From contig CP114493.1 of the NCBI GenBank assembly GCA_027186245.1, positions 7,633,501 through 7,697,500 of the forward strand: a stretch of DNA of 64,000 bases, in the 5' to 3' direction. Source of the stretch: Coriaria nepalensis (lineage: Eukaryota; Streptophyta; Magnoliopsida; Cucurbitales; Coriariaceae). Below, in pieces: positions 49,844 to 62,327 of this stretch (positions are counted from its first letter, which is position 1; every line of letters begins with the position of its first letter). Below the pieces are notes generated by a model. That model ran no database searches. It saw nothing but the letters and a program-made list of their open reading frames with translations, and was not told the DNA's origin. A program made the translations under genes and the position numbers.

Positions 49844-50541
49844 CAGATGTGGTAGGAAACTAAGGTTTTGAGTTTTTGAAGAGAAATGGTTCGGACATGG
49901 GAAGATCGGTGTTTGTCGTTGACCACTCAATGCAGAGATTTGCCTGAATTTGAGTTCATCACTTGCAATGTTAACATGAATTTGCCATCCGCCGCTAAGG
50001 GTCTGTTTGGCTGCCCCCTTACGATTCGGTTTTCCAGAGCAGCACGCCGTGTTGCACCATGTGGTTCCGGCATGTCGTGTGGGTTCGGAGGAAAAAATAA
50101 ATGTCGCGTTAAAACTCGAACCGTGGATGACGTGTCTCGTCAGAGCAAATATAATGTTACTATCAGACAAGTCGAGGATAACAAATAATTGTTTGGCCCA
50201 AAAATAAAGGAGAACAAACAACATAAACTCCAAGACACGTATTCATAGTTACACAATCCTATGTAAACCTCTGCGACCCGACTGAGCCCTTTCTACTACA
50301 TATCCACTGAAAGTCTCTTGCACCAAAAAAAAGAAGGAAGAAGAAACTACTCACTATTACATCATCTTCACAGCTACTAAACGACACAGAACAACAATAA
50401 AAAAAAAAATTTGTTGGATAAGAAATAGAAAGGGAAATAAAGAAGTGAATCCTTCTAATTTATTTTGAGAACAAACAAAATAACCACCCCGACAAACAAC
50501 ACAGGCGTATCCCTAAAACAACCACTTTCTTCCTAGGGAAC
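49844..50541. other. Spacer: SLH-gene promoter and DCP5 3' UTR
   Basis: Both genes read leftward, so the left part is the SLH-gene promoter and the right part the DCP5 3' UTR. A GC-richer patch at 49985-50200 begins with GGGTCTGTTTGG, a word often seen at mobile-element ends. No matching terminal repeat was found. Confidence 0.4.
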
Positions 50542-53500
50542 TCAATGGGGAGTTGACCGCCCTCGGCCCCTTCCAACATAACCGTTCCCTCTTCCATAAT
50601 AACCACCATGGAAGCGGCCCCCACGTCCAATGCCCCGCCCACCACGACCGCCTCGATACCTCATAAAATCACCAAATGTCTGCCCCATAAAACAATCAGC
50701 CTTATCGACAGTAGTTTCTAACTTTTCAAAATATATTAGGAAACTAATATACCTCTGTATCTATCTTGACTTGCTGTGAGTATCTTGTTCTTCCGATATG
50801 AGATTCATTAGCAAGTGCATTGCAAGAGAGGGTATCGAAGAAGTCATCCTTATTGTACACGGTCTGTGGAATTGAGGCAGTGTAAAATTATATTATACAG
50901 GAAGCAAAAATAAGAAGCATTTTAATACTACAGAACTAAGATTCAGATTGAGAATTATAGCAGAAGACTGGAGCTACCTTGCTTTCAGACTTTGACAGAT
51001 CACTGTCATCTTCATCTTGAAGGTCATCTTCATCACTGAGTTTTTCTTCCCACTCTCTTTCCTTTGAAGGTGATTTGGCACCTTTACCAAGATGACCCCA
51101 GACTTCATCCTTGTTGAATTTCTCATTCATCGCTTCAAAATCAAAGTCTTCTGTGAATTTTATTACTGGGCGCGAACTCTGCACAGTAAAATGTTGAGTT
51201 TGTTCAAACACTCAATCAAACTACAACAGCATGTTTTAACTTCTATACACCAAGTATTGTAAAGAGACTGAGCATTACCCCAGTTCCTCTTCCTCGTTCA
51301 TGTCCCCTGTAAACATGATGGGGATTTTGGAAAGGGGCACCATTTGGCTGGTAAAACATAAAGATAATCAAGTTAGAGTCCTCATTGTACCATGGCAGTG
51401 AATTCGACCTTATATAAAACAAGAGGAACCACGGAAAATAAGTGAAAAATTAGATCAAGCAACCATCTTAAATGCAGATGATCACACAAACTTAAAGTCA
51501 CCATAGACAAGAAATGGACCGAGAAGAAACTAAAGAGCACTGGCAGAACATGTGAAAGAACCATTGTGAATGTGATCTAGGTAGAGATAAAGAAAGAACC
51601 TTCTGGAAAGCCATTGATGGTGCTGGTACAGGTAATGGTAATATCGGTGGCTGAGCCTCAGTAGAAACTGGAGCAGCTGGCTCAGATGATGATGAAGAAA
51701 CTTGAACCACTTCCACGTCTTTATGAGCAGTCTGTGAAGACTGAGAGGAAGAAGCTCCAGTAGTTCCAAATTGCAATAGCTGGCCAGGTGTCACCAGAGA
51801 AAGTACGGGTGCATCTGGTTTGACGGAGCTTGGGGTGCCAAACACAGATGATGATGATTGGGAAACAGATTGATATGGCACGGTTGGAACATAATCTGGA
51901 TTGGGTTTGTTGGTGATGGGAGGAATGATAGGACTGATGTCAGGACCTGAGGACGTTAAAGGAGAAAATGATGTCAAATTAGCACTTAGTGGAGCCACAG
52001 GTGGGGAAGAATTTTCTGCCTTGTTAGCCAGTGAGTTAGGTAAACTCTCAGAAGCTTGGGTGACAGGTAAAACAGGAGGTAGACTTGATGGCAAAGGTGC
52101 AAGTGCTACTGAAGCAGAAAGCAAGCTTTGGGAGGTACTGGAAGAAAGTAAATAATTTGGAATTTCTGGAAAGTTTGAAGCTCCAATGGGCAACGACACA
52201 TTATAGGTGGAATATTGCATTGGCTGCTGCGGTGATGGCATTGGCTGTTGCAGTGAAGATGGCATTGGCTGCTGCAGTGAAGATGGCATTGGCTGCTGCA
52301 GTGAAGATGGCATTGGCTGCTGCAGTGAAGATGGCATTGGCTGCGGCAGTGAGGATGGCATTGGATGCTGCAGAGAAGAAGGCATTGGCTGCTGCAATGA
52401 AGAAGGCATTGGCCGCTGCAATGAAGAAGGCATTGGCTGCTGCAATGAAGAAGGCATAGACAGCCCAGGTGGAGGCCGTAGTAATGATTGCTGTTGCATG
52501 TGGGGAAGCCCATTTGGCAGGCCATAGTATCCTTGCCAATACATTGGAGTTGTGAGCCCACCACCATTTGCATTCGGAGGAAGAGGAGGAGAAGCTCCCC
52601 ATGACCCTAGATTCCCTCCTGGTTGATATAAAGGAAGCCCATTTTGGAAATTAGACCCTGGGAGTCCCAATGGTACAGCATGGGAGCTCATATCAGGCAA
52701 AGACCCGCTTGCAGCAAGCTGCAGGCTTGTAGATGTTGAAACTGGGCGAGGATAGTGAGACTGCACGACAAATTTAGAGTATATAAAATGAGTTTAACTT
52801 CCTTTGATGTATTCCCAATCAAGTCATCCTCTTTACCTGAATAATAGCTGGATCATTGTTTATCTGTGGGGGTGTAGGCTGAATGGGTGGAGAAGATTTA
52901 ACCTGTAAATCCTGGAAAAGGAGGCAAAATTATTAAGTTACTTCCATACCCATTTGTGCTCCATAAACATATAGAGAGGGAAACACATGTATATCACAAA
53001 TTTACAGATAAAAATCTTTTAAAAAGACTTTAAACCATGGTATAAAATCAAAGTCACTACGAACTAAGGGATCATCATCGGTCACAAAACAGGTTGCCTG
53101 CCATTTTAGGCCTTGACGCAAAACAAGCAGTTAAATAGCATTTATGATATAAGGTAATCAAGTTCTAAGCTTGAGATACCTTGATATCACTTCCCCGGAA
53201 CAGAATGTATTCAAAGATCATGTCACTTGGAGGGACTTGTGGACCATCTTTTTTTCTTCCTTCTGTTCCGAAAGATCGCACTGCCACACAAAAGTATGAA
53301 ACCACCATCAGGATAATGAAGAGATTAAAATAAATCAATGAGCAATAGCATGAAATAGGATAGAGATAAGCCTGAACAAGGAAGAAAAATGTTGCCAATA
53401 GATGAATCGACATTACTATGACCTCAATATAGAGGTGACAACTAGTACTTTCCAGTAACAGAATTGAAACAGAAGATATAGGACCAAACTTGACCCATCC

Positions 53501-53898
53501 ATTCATTCTGTCAGAGTACATTCTTAATGTTTTCGAAATTACAAATCAAATAATGTAATTCCAGTATCTCAAATGACGATCACCTCTACAACACAACACA
53601 TATTCAGCTCACCATCAAAATCCAAAAGCACTACACAACCATTAGAAAGAAGTTTCCCAATCTAAGAAAATAAAACCACGCCCCTACAGAAATCCCCCCT
53701 AAAATCATAGTAATTTCAGAAACGCAGATGAAGAAATCAGATTAGCGTACCGTTTCTCAGTCCGATACTGGACTCTTCAGTGTTTATGTTGTAGAGAACA
53801 CCTTCGTATCTGATCTCACTCTTCGAAGTCAAGCTTATCAAACTTCCTATATACGAATCGGCCGCTGAACTTGATCGAGAACCAGCCTCGGAAGCCAT
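50542..53898 (-). CDS. DCP5: DCP5 (LSM14/Trailer-hitch family) mRNA decapping factor
   Basis: Eight coding exons, minus strand: 53898-53751, 53280-53180, 52911-52837, 52760-51600, 51347-51279, 51178-50978, 50863-50753, 50679-50542; 667 aa (Arabidopsis about 611). The LSM14 N-terminal domain (1-85) begins [20 protein letters not shown] and includes [11 protein letters not shown] and [13 protein letters not shown] long Pro/Ser/Gln-rich middle carries ten tandem [12 protein letters not shown] repeats (see 52217-52459). The FDF box is [20 protein letters not shown] (from about 523). The TFG-like box is [15 protein letters not shown], and the C-terminus is RGG-rich ([19 protein letters not shown]). 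DCP5 works in P-bodies with DCP1/DCP2 to repress translation and decap mRNAs. It is head to head with the CRWN gene. Confidence 0.96.
52217..52459. repeat. 24-bp coding minisatellite in DCP5, about 10 copies
   Basis: The unit on the plus strand is GGCATTGGCTGCTGCAGTGA followed by AGAT, with point variants. It encodes nine copies of MPSSLQQP (variants LQR, LQH, LPQ) and one seven-residue copy (MPSPQQP). Because 24 is divisible by three, copy-number changes keep the DCP5 frame. They also keep several other frames open on both strands, which explains spurious open frames here. Confidence 0.96.
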
Positions 53899-54502
53899 AA
53901 TCTACGAAACCAAGAAAAAACGGACAGAAAGAAAGAGTAGGGTTTAGATTCCCACGGGAGGGGGGAGAAGATACTTGTCACTGATTCAGAAGAAATAGTA
54001 GAATTTATAAATCATTTCATTAAACTCATGAAGATTATATTAAATTAAATTAAGATAAAGTTGACTTCTAATTATTTATATGAATCAGTAAATAGATAAT
54101 ATAAAAAATTACAAATTAATTATTTTTATTAATTAATCTCCCTGTCTTTTTTTTTTTTTTTTTTTTGTGTGTAGTATTTTCAAATTTGTAATTTGATTTT
54201 AAATTAACAGATTTAACATTTTTCTCAAATTTTCTCGGCCGGTCTCTTACCCACTCAACTCATGATTCGGATGAATCGAACGGAAAAATAAAAGTCCCCC
54301 CTTTTCGAGGTTTCCGTTCTCCGATTCCCGCCGATATTCCGCAAATCCCAGTAATCCTCGTTCGCTGAACGGTTAAATTAGGGTTTCCGACGAAGTGAAC
54401 TAAAGAAATCTTCGACGTTTCTTTTATCAAATTCATTGAATTGCCTTCAGTCTCTCCTGCAAGCGAGTTAAGGCTTTGAAGGCGTATCGTTCATTATACC
54501 TA
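53899..54502. promoter_or_regulatory. Head-to-head spacer between DCP5 and CRWN
   Basis: 604 bases between divergent start codons hold both promoters and leaders. The AT-rich centre has a poly-T run (54147-54164). The CRWN side is GC-richer. No clear TATA box on the CRWN side. Confidence 0.6.
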
Positions 54503-57500
54503 ATGTTCACGCCGCAGAGGAAAGAGTGGCAAGCGGCATCGCTCACGCCGAGGAGCGAAGCAAGAGCGGTGGGTTCTGTCTCTCGGAACATGGAGAAAGG
54601 TAAGGCAGTTGCGATTCTTGATGATCCGCCACCGCCATTAGGTTTGCTGAATGAAAATTTGTTGGGGAATTCTAACGTGGGGATGGGCAATGAGGATATG
54701 GAGGTTTGGAGGAGGTTTAAGGAGGCGGGGTTTTTGGACGATGCTGCTATGGAGCGCAGAGACAGAGAAGCGCTCGCAGAGAAGGCTTCGAAGCTTCAAA
54801 ATGAGGTTAGAGAAGTCATAAGTACAGTGTTATTAGTACCAGATAAATTTTCTTTATCTGAATAATTTAGCTGGGAATGAATGTCTCACAAATGGTTTTC
54901 TTTGGCAGCTCTTGGATTACCAGTTTAACATGGGGCTTCTTCTAATTGAGAAGAAGGAATGGGCTTCAAAGTATGAAGAACTACAACAGGAGCTGGCCGA
55001 ACATGAGGAGATTCTCAAGCGCGAACATTCTGCCCATCTGATTGCAGTATCTGAAGTTGAAAGAAGAGAGGAAATTTTGAGGAAAGCCCTAGCTTATGAG
55101 AAGCAGTGTGTTGCTGATGCATGTTACTTCTTGTTCTAGTCTTTGCCCTTATAGCAGTGTTCTTTCTTCTGTTTGTTTTCCTGCTTTATAGCATGCATCT
55201 CTGCTTTGAATTTTCTATTTTTGAACGTTGGATTAGATATATCTGATGATGTCTCTGCTCAATGCAGCTTACAAAGTCCTTGCGAGGAGCGAGTGACGAG
55301 CATGGGCAGATTAAACTTGAATCTGAGAAGAAATTTGCTGATGCTAATGCTTCGATGGCTGGTCTCGAGGAGAAATCACTGGAGCTTGAAAAGAAGTTGC
55401 ATGCAGCTGATGCCCGGCTTGCTGGGGTGAACAGGAAGAGTTCAGAATTAGAAATGAAACTGCATGAGGTTGAGGCCCACGAAAGTGTACTCCGGAGGGA
55501 GCGTTTGTCCCTAAACACAGAGTAAGCTTTATTACTACACACTTTCTTGGAGTATCTCAAGTCACTAAGAATGGTGTCTTATGTTAACTTAATATCTGCT
55601 AAAATGATTGTAGGCAAGAAGTATATGAGCAGACTTCTGGTAAACAAAAAGAGGACTTGCATCAATGGGAGAAGAGGTTGCAGGAACGTGAAGAGAGTCT
55701 AGCGAAGGGTCACAGAATCCTCAATGAGAGAGAGCAGAAGGCAAATGAATACGACAGGACCTTTAAGGAGAAAGAACAGGGGCTGGAGGAGATACAGACA
55801 AAGATCGATCAGTCAAGTTTATCACATGAAAAGAAGGAAGATGACATAAACCAAAGACTGGAAGAGTTAGAAGCTAAAGAGACAGTGAGTGCTTGTCTAC
55901 TCTGGCTATTCTGCGATTTTTGTTTATTTTATCCCCATTTCTTGAGTGAATTCATTTTTATTTGGTGTTTCATTGTGTTGAATTGGCTGCAGGAAGCTGC
56001 TTCTGTGAGAAGCTCGTTAGAGTCAAAACAAAAGGAATTGCTAGCGCTAGAAGAAAAACTCTTTGCGAGAGAAAAGGCAAGTATAAGGCCACATTTTTCT
56101 TTCTAGTGCATCCCCCTGTCCTGGAAAATTTTCTCTCCCCTTTTTTTTTTCCTCATACTTCCCACGTCTGGGTCCAGGTAGAGATTCCACAGCTCATCGA
56201 GGAGAGAAGGGTCATTCTGGAGAAAGAGAAGCATGGTTTTGAGTTGCAACTGAAAGAAAAGAGGGTATCTCTTGACAAGGAACTTAATGGCAAGGTTGCT
56301 GCATTGGAGCAAAAGGAAACTCAAATCAGGCATGAGGAAGAAAAATTGTTGAAGGTAGAGAAGTCACTGGAAAACAAGTCAAATAGACTAAAGGAGAAGG
56401 AAAAGGAACTTGAAGTGAAATTGAAATTGTTAAAGGAAAATGAGAAGGCTTTGAAAGCTGAGGAGAAAAGTGTTAAGGGGGGAAGACAGAAAATTCTTGC
56501 TGATAGAGAGAGTTTGCAGTCCCTTTTGGACGAGATTGAGAACATCAGGGCTGAAAACACTCAACAGGAGCTTCGGATTCGTGAAGAGAGCGAGAAATTG
56601 AGTGTAACTAAAGAAGAGAGGTCAGAGTACATTCGTCTGCAATCAGAATTGAAACACGAAATAGAGAATTACAGACTTCAGAATGAGTTGCTTTTTAAGG
56701 AAGGTGGTGATTTAAAGCAGGAAAGGGATACATTTGAGAAAGAATGGGAACTCTTGGATGAGAAAAGAACTGAAGTTAGTAAGATACTAAAGGAACTTGT
56801 TGAAGAGAGAGAAAAATTAGAGAAATCTCAATACTCTGAAGATGAAAGGTTGAAAGAAGAGAAACATGCATTGCAGGTCAAGATGCAGAGGGAGTTGGAT
56901 GCTCTCAAACTTCAGAAAGAATCATTTGAAGCAAACATGAAGCACAAGCAGCTTGAATTGTCCAGAAAAGTTGAAAATGAGCGAAATATAATACTCCAAG
57001 ATTTTGAAATGCAGAGACGGGATCTTGAGACTCGTTTGAGAAGTAGGCAGGATGAAATGGAGAACATTTTCAAAGAAAGAGAGGCATCATTTGTTGAGGA
57101 GCGTGAAAGAGAACAAAAGAATATCAAGTATTTGAATGAAATTGTTCAGAGAGAGAGGGAAGAATTAGCTTCTGAAAAACATCAAGTGGAAAAGGAAAAG
57201 GAGGCGGTAGCTTTGAACAGGAAGCAGCTGGAATTAGACCAGCTTGAAATCCGGAATGATATTGATAACCTCGATATGCTTAGCAAGAAACTTAAAGTTC
57301 AGCGCCAACAGCTTATTCAGGACAGAGGTTGCTTCTTGGCTTTTGTTGAGAAGTGCAAGAGTTGCACAAATTGTGGTGAAAGCATGGCCGAATTTGTATT
57401 CTCTAACCTTCAATTACCCGATGTAGAAAATCAGAAGGGCATTTACCTGCCAACACTGGATGATGAATCCTTGAAGAGTTTTCGATTTTCTTCTCCTAAG

Positions 57501-59590
57501 TTGGGCATTGGTGGACCAACTTCTTTGCTTCGCAAATGCACCTCCCTTTTTAAGCTGTCTCCTAGTAAGAAAACTGAAAATGTTGTCTCTCCAGCTTCAA
57601 TGGAATTGCCAGCTCCACAGTTAAAGGAAGACATACCAGGAGAGGGACCTACTGTACCACAACCATCCTTTGGAGTTGTGAATCAATCTTCTGATGCTCA
57701 AAGATTCTCCTCTGACAACAAATTTATACAAGCAGGAGATGGGTATGCCTTGTCAGTTGATGATCAGAGTTTCTTGGATAGTAGGACACAAGAAGTTACT
57801 GAAGATTCTCAACAGTCTGTTCCTGCAGGTGATGGACAAAAACCTGGGAGGAAATGCAAGACTCGAGTGTGTAGAACACGATCAGTTAAGGCTGTTGTTG
57901 AAGATGCGAAGGCTTATCTTGGGGATAATGCTGAACAAGACCTTCATGTTTCTCAATTAGATAATGACAATGACCGGATCAATGAGGGAAGCCGAGGAGG
58001 TGAAGTTTATACCAGGAAAACTGGTAAAACTGGCAGGAAGTCTCAACGTGCACAAAATTCCAGAATTACGGATAGTGAGCAGGATGCTTACGACAGTGAA
58101 GGGCCTTCTAATAGCATCACAACTGGTTGGCACAGAAAAAGGCAGAAGACAGCTGCTCCAGTTGTGAAAACCCAAGTAGAAAACCGATATAACCTAAGGC
58201 GACATAAAACGTAAGTTTCTTAGTGACTTGTGAAAGTGAAACTTGTAGTGTGTTGACAACTAAGTTTGTTCCTCTGTAAGTGAAATAGCGTGACTGTGCC
58301 TGTCCATATTTTGTTGATGAGGATATGTCGAATAGCTTATGGTAATTTAGAAAATAACAAAGATTAACTTGCCTTGCACTTTGCTTTGCTTATAAATTAC
58401 CATTAAATTTAAGCTTTTCTGAATGAACGTAAATGATTTTTATTTCCATCTGTGACTTTTGAAAAGATATTGTTTAAGCAAAAAGCATTTTGTTTAGGGA
58501 TGATAGAGTTAGTGTATCAATCCAATCGTCTGTCCATTGAAGTTTTGTTTATCAATGAAAAGTTGCCCTCACTTTCTTCATTTAGTAATTCAATTTCATA
58601 TTTAAGCTTTTCCCTTTTCTGAAGCTGTTATTCGCCGATAATTCAATTTTGCAATTGACTTGGGCTTTGTTGTTTAACGATTATAAAATTATATTTATCT
58701 GCTTATACTGGTTTTTCTTTATCAGATTGTATTTGTCAATGCATTCGTCAACTTAATACTATCTTGCTGGAAGACACTAAAGTGACTTTTGGATTAGATT
58801 TCCGACTTGATTTGGTTATTTCGTGGATTGAGTGACGATTCATCTAAAGTTATTTTTGTAGTATATACAAAAATGTAACTGATATGGCAAGAATAAATGA
58901 TTATTATGCTAAGTTAATTTAGAAGATATCTTACTATTTCTGCTTTTTGTGTGACCTTATTGGCTAAAAACCAATTATATTCTGTCTCTGAATGATGGAT
59001 GATTCATGATTGTGTGATTAACTGATGTACCATTCTAAACTCTTAAATGCTATACTTAGCAGTGCAGGTGCATCTCAAGCCTTGGATGACTTAACATCTA
59101 TAAGAGGGAAAGAAAATGAAGGTGATTTGGTGAAGGAAGTGGGACCCAGTGGTGAAGCTGTTTCTGTGCCATCATCGAGCGTTAATGTCAATGTCGATCC
59201 AACTAAAAACTCGGCTCGGGTTACAACTACAAAAACTGTAGAGTTCTCAGAAGAAAGAGTTGTAAGGGTAAACCCTACTTCCTGTTAGGTTTTAATTTTC
59301 ACTCTATGTTCTTATTCATAGTCTTGCTTAGAAAATTGCTTTGTTGATAAACAAATTTTGTGTTGTAGTTCAAAACATCAACAGATGCTGTTGAAGATGA
59401 AAATTATGTGGTGGCAAAGCCAGATGAAATTTTAGAGTTGAGTGAGGAAGTTAATGGTACACTTGAACATGATGAAGGGGAAGAGGAACACAGGTCAATT
59501 CCAGAAAAAGATGAAGATGAGTATGATGAGCCAGAGCATCCTGGTGAAGCTTCAATAGGAAAGAAGATATGGACTTTCTTTACGACATGA
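54503..59590 (+). CDS. CRWN: CRWN/NMCP nuclear lamina-like coiled-coil protein
   Basis: Eight coding exons: 54503-54805, 54909-55118, 55268-55521, 55614-55884, 55993-56076, 56178-58210, 59063-59267, 59369-59590; 1193 aa. The N-terminal [20 protein letters not shown] head and [17 protein letters not shown] precede a very long heptad coiled coil (about 60-720). Next come a nuclear-import type basic stretch ([11 protein letters not shown]), the [10 protein letters not shown] motif, and an acidic tail ending [12 protein letters not shown], all typical of CRWN/NMCP1 proteins. These line the inner nuclear envelope and set nuclear size and shape. Two introns seem to use GC donors: GAT|GCATGT after exon 2 and AAG|GCAAGT after exon 5. 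Exon 7 has a TAGCAG double acceptor (59060 or 59063). In-frame alternatives at these junctions change only a few residues. Confidence 0.95.
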
Positions 59591-62327
59591 TAATTTGATA
59601 CTCAAGCATTCGTTGGTGCAATATTCTATCATCTATTTTCTAGTTATCATTTTTCCTCCTTTTTTCTTACCGCGTTCCCATGTAATTTTTAGGGAATAGC
59701 CACAAGAGGTGGTTTATCTGTCTAGGATTTATGTGCTGATAGTTTGCACCATTTACTAGCTGTCCTTGATTCTTCTTCTTTTGTTGTATCTTTGAGTGGT
59801 TCTTTTGGTTATAGATTGAGCTTAGATTGAACAAACTAGATTCTCAGACATCCAAACTGGAGTTTGAAACTCGACTGAGTGCAAGATTATTTTTACGAAC
59901 TCTTATTTTGTCCATGTAGCTGCTTCCCATTTATGTCTTCCTATTATGTGCGTATGTGCTGTAACCTCTTGAGCTCATGTCCAATCTTCCAGTAGCAAAA
60001 ACATATGTCCGTAGAAAGAACAAAGGGTATCAAGGTCAATGTCTAGTTACACATTAATTCCTACAAGATTAAGATATCATTACGATGGTTGAAGCACTAA
60101 GAAGGGTTAATCTAAGTAGATGAGAAGGTAGAGTAGGTCTAGTTCTCAAACTTAAATGGGAGAGGCTCCTCCATACATGCAAAGGAGCAAGGATTCAGAA
60201 AACGACCACTCCTGCTATTTAGGCCTGCAATAAAGTTGAGAGCGAGGGATAGATGCCGCCCACTAGCACTAACCTCCTTTACTCCTCTCTCATCACAACA
60301 CAAAAACAAACACAAACACAAAAACCATAATATTGTTGTGTTAATGTGGTCCAAACCCTCATCTCTTAAGCGGTCCTCCTTTGCTTTTTTTTTTTTTTTC
60401 CCCTTTTTTTAGCCCCTCTTTTTTACACACCCCTATAATCCCCGTACTTTTAGCCCTTTCGTGGGTCTTAGTCCTTGCTCCTTGGTACCTTTTACTCTCT
60501 CTGAACGAGGTAACAACATTTGTCCTTTAAATTTTTCTACAGTTGGGAGTAATTTTTTTTTTTTTGTTTTCAACTCTTTTAGTCAGTTTCTTAAGGATCT
60601 CCGTGGGCTTTGATTACAGCAGTAAGTGTACATTTTTACCCACCCGACGTAAGAAATAAAAAACAAGTTCTGTGTAAATACGAGTAATTGGAATAGACTC
60701 TTTTTAGTTGAATTTTAAAATTTAATAATTGTTTTTAATATTCTAAACTCTTTTTAACCTCAAAATTTATATTTTTTAATTTTTTAATTTATATTTTTAA
60801 CCTCAAAATTTATATTTTATTCTCCTAATTTTTTTAAAAATTTTATTAATGGAGTTGAAGCTCTAATGACTAGAGGGAGTTTTAGATCTTGAGCCCGACC
60901 TCCATTGCATAAGGTGAAAATGGACAAATAAAATAAATTAAGAGGAGAAAAAGTTCATATAAAAATCGAGGTTAAAAGTAAATTTAGTCTTTTAAGGCTT
61001 TTAAGGGGTTGTTTCAAACATGCCAACAGTATAAAGGAAGGGGCTAAATACAATTTATCTTATCACAAAATATATAAAACTTTTGAGTTTAAGGGAAATG
61101 TAAAGATGAATGAATTAAAAATGAAAAAAAAAAAGGAGAAAAAGTTAATTTAATTTTTTACATTTTCCTCTAAAATCATATATCCTTTTCTTCTAGGCTA
61201 CCATTTAACCCGGCCCAAAAACAGAGCCCATCAAGAAACAGCCAATGAGCAATCATAACGTGCCTGGCTGCCTGCCTTTTCCAAAGGCAGCTAATAATTA
61301 TCTTCCAAAAATCTCATCACATACTCTTTTGTCTTTTCCCTCACTATCTAGAAGGAAGTGTTGTAAAAAGATTATAATAGAGAAAGTAGACTGTAGAGTA
61401 GAAACCCCACTTTTGTCTTCCATGCAATTGCATGCACCTCCTTCTCTCTTCTGCTTGATGAACAATGCATGGTCCCCCTCCTCTCTTCTTAGGTTCATAA
61501 AACCCTAACCCTAACCCCAACCCCGAACTACAATCCTAATTACACAACTTTCCAAAAGAGAACTTAAATCCTTCTACCTACCAATTTCCCCCATTTTCAC
61601 AACCCATTAGAGGGTAATAAATTCTACATTTAACTTTTAACTAATTAATCAAAAGAAGGGTCACAAGGGTGCAATTCAGAAGCTAGTTATGAAGTTGTAC
61701 AATTGCAATTTGTTGCAACCCTAACCTTTCACTTTCACAGTGACTAGTGACTCTATTTCTTTTTTCTTTTTTTTCTATTTTCATTTTCTTTACCACTGTT
61801 CTGATCCTCCCTCATTAGTATTATTGCCTTTTTTGGCTTTGAGAACTGTGCTATTGTGTTCTTGGTAACTCATTCTCTTCTTCTACTCTGCTCTTATTAT
61901 ATCTTTCCCCTTGGGATTTCCCTTGAGAGTAGTAACACTTCGAGAAGGGGAAACTCTGATTTCTTGCTTTCTTTCTCTGTTTTCCCTCCATTTCCTCATT
62001 TTCTCATTTTCTCATTTCTAAAATCCCTTCTGCACCTACATTCTTACTATATATTTTCCTCTCCCATCTGGGTTTTCTGGAATTCCATGGTTCTTACTTC
62101 AAAAATTTTCACTTTTTTCCTCCCCTGTTTCCTCTGCGTTTCAAATTTTCTAGCCTACTTTGATACAGCATTCACTATGTCTAAATCAAAATCAAAACTT
62201 GCACTGATAATGTAAACTAACCCTGCCTCATATTCTTCATTTTAAAACCCAAGTATTCTTCAATCTTGTGTTTGCTCTGCTTTTATTCACCATTTTGACC
62301 AATGCTGTCTTTTTTCTCCTCGTTAAC
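59591..62327. other. Spacer between CRWN and the PII-2-like gene
   Basis: CRWN 3' UTR at the left. Poly-T runs at 60386-60400 and 60549-60566, then AT-rich sequence. From 61700 a T- and C-rich stretch leads to the PII-2-like start and is probably its leader. A 71-codon minus-strand frame at 60139-60354 has no ATG and was not accepted. Confidence 0.45.
61499..61526. repeat. Short telomere-like repeat (AAACCCTAACCCTAACCCC)
   Basis: Two perfect CCCTAA units with degenerate CCCCAAC units following, about 800 bases before the PII-2-like start codon. Single teloboxes (AAACCCTAA) are regulatory elements in plant promoters of growth genes and can recruit PRC2. Here the array is too short to be an internal telomere. 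Confidence 0.7.

Noticed and set aside
49985..50200. Possible MITE or hAT-like element beginning GGGTCTGTTTGG
   Set aside because: No inverted terminal repeat or target-site duplication could be found at the other end.
52085..52602. Several long open frames overlapping the DCP5 exon on both strands
   Set aside because: They are by-products of the 24-base repeat, whose length is a multiple of three; composition is a pure repeat translation.
60139..60354. 71-codon minus-strand frame with a hydrophobic start, resembling a small secreted peptide
   Set aside because: The frame begins with TTG, has no ATG, continues open upstream into a poly-A/T region, and matches no peptide family I know.
60340..60363. 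Plus-strand GPNPHL reminiscent of a CLE peptide end, interesting because CLE12 neighbours TCP12/CRWN3 in Arabidopsis
   Set aside because: An in-frame TAA lies just before it and the flanking CLE residues are wrong; no CLE gene was found elsewhere by eye.
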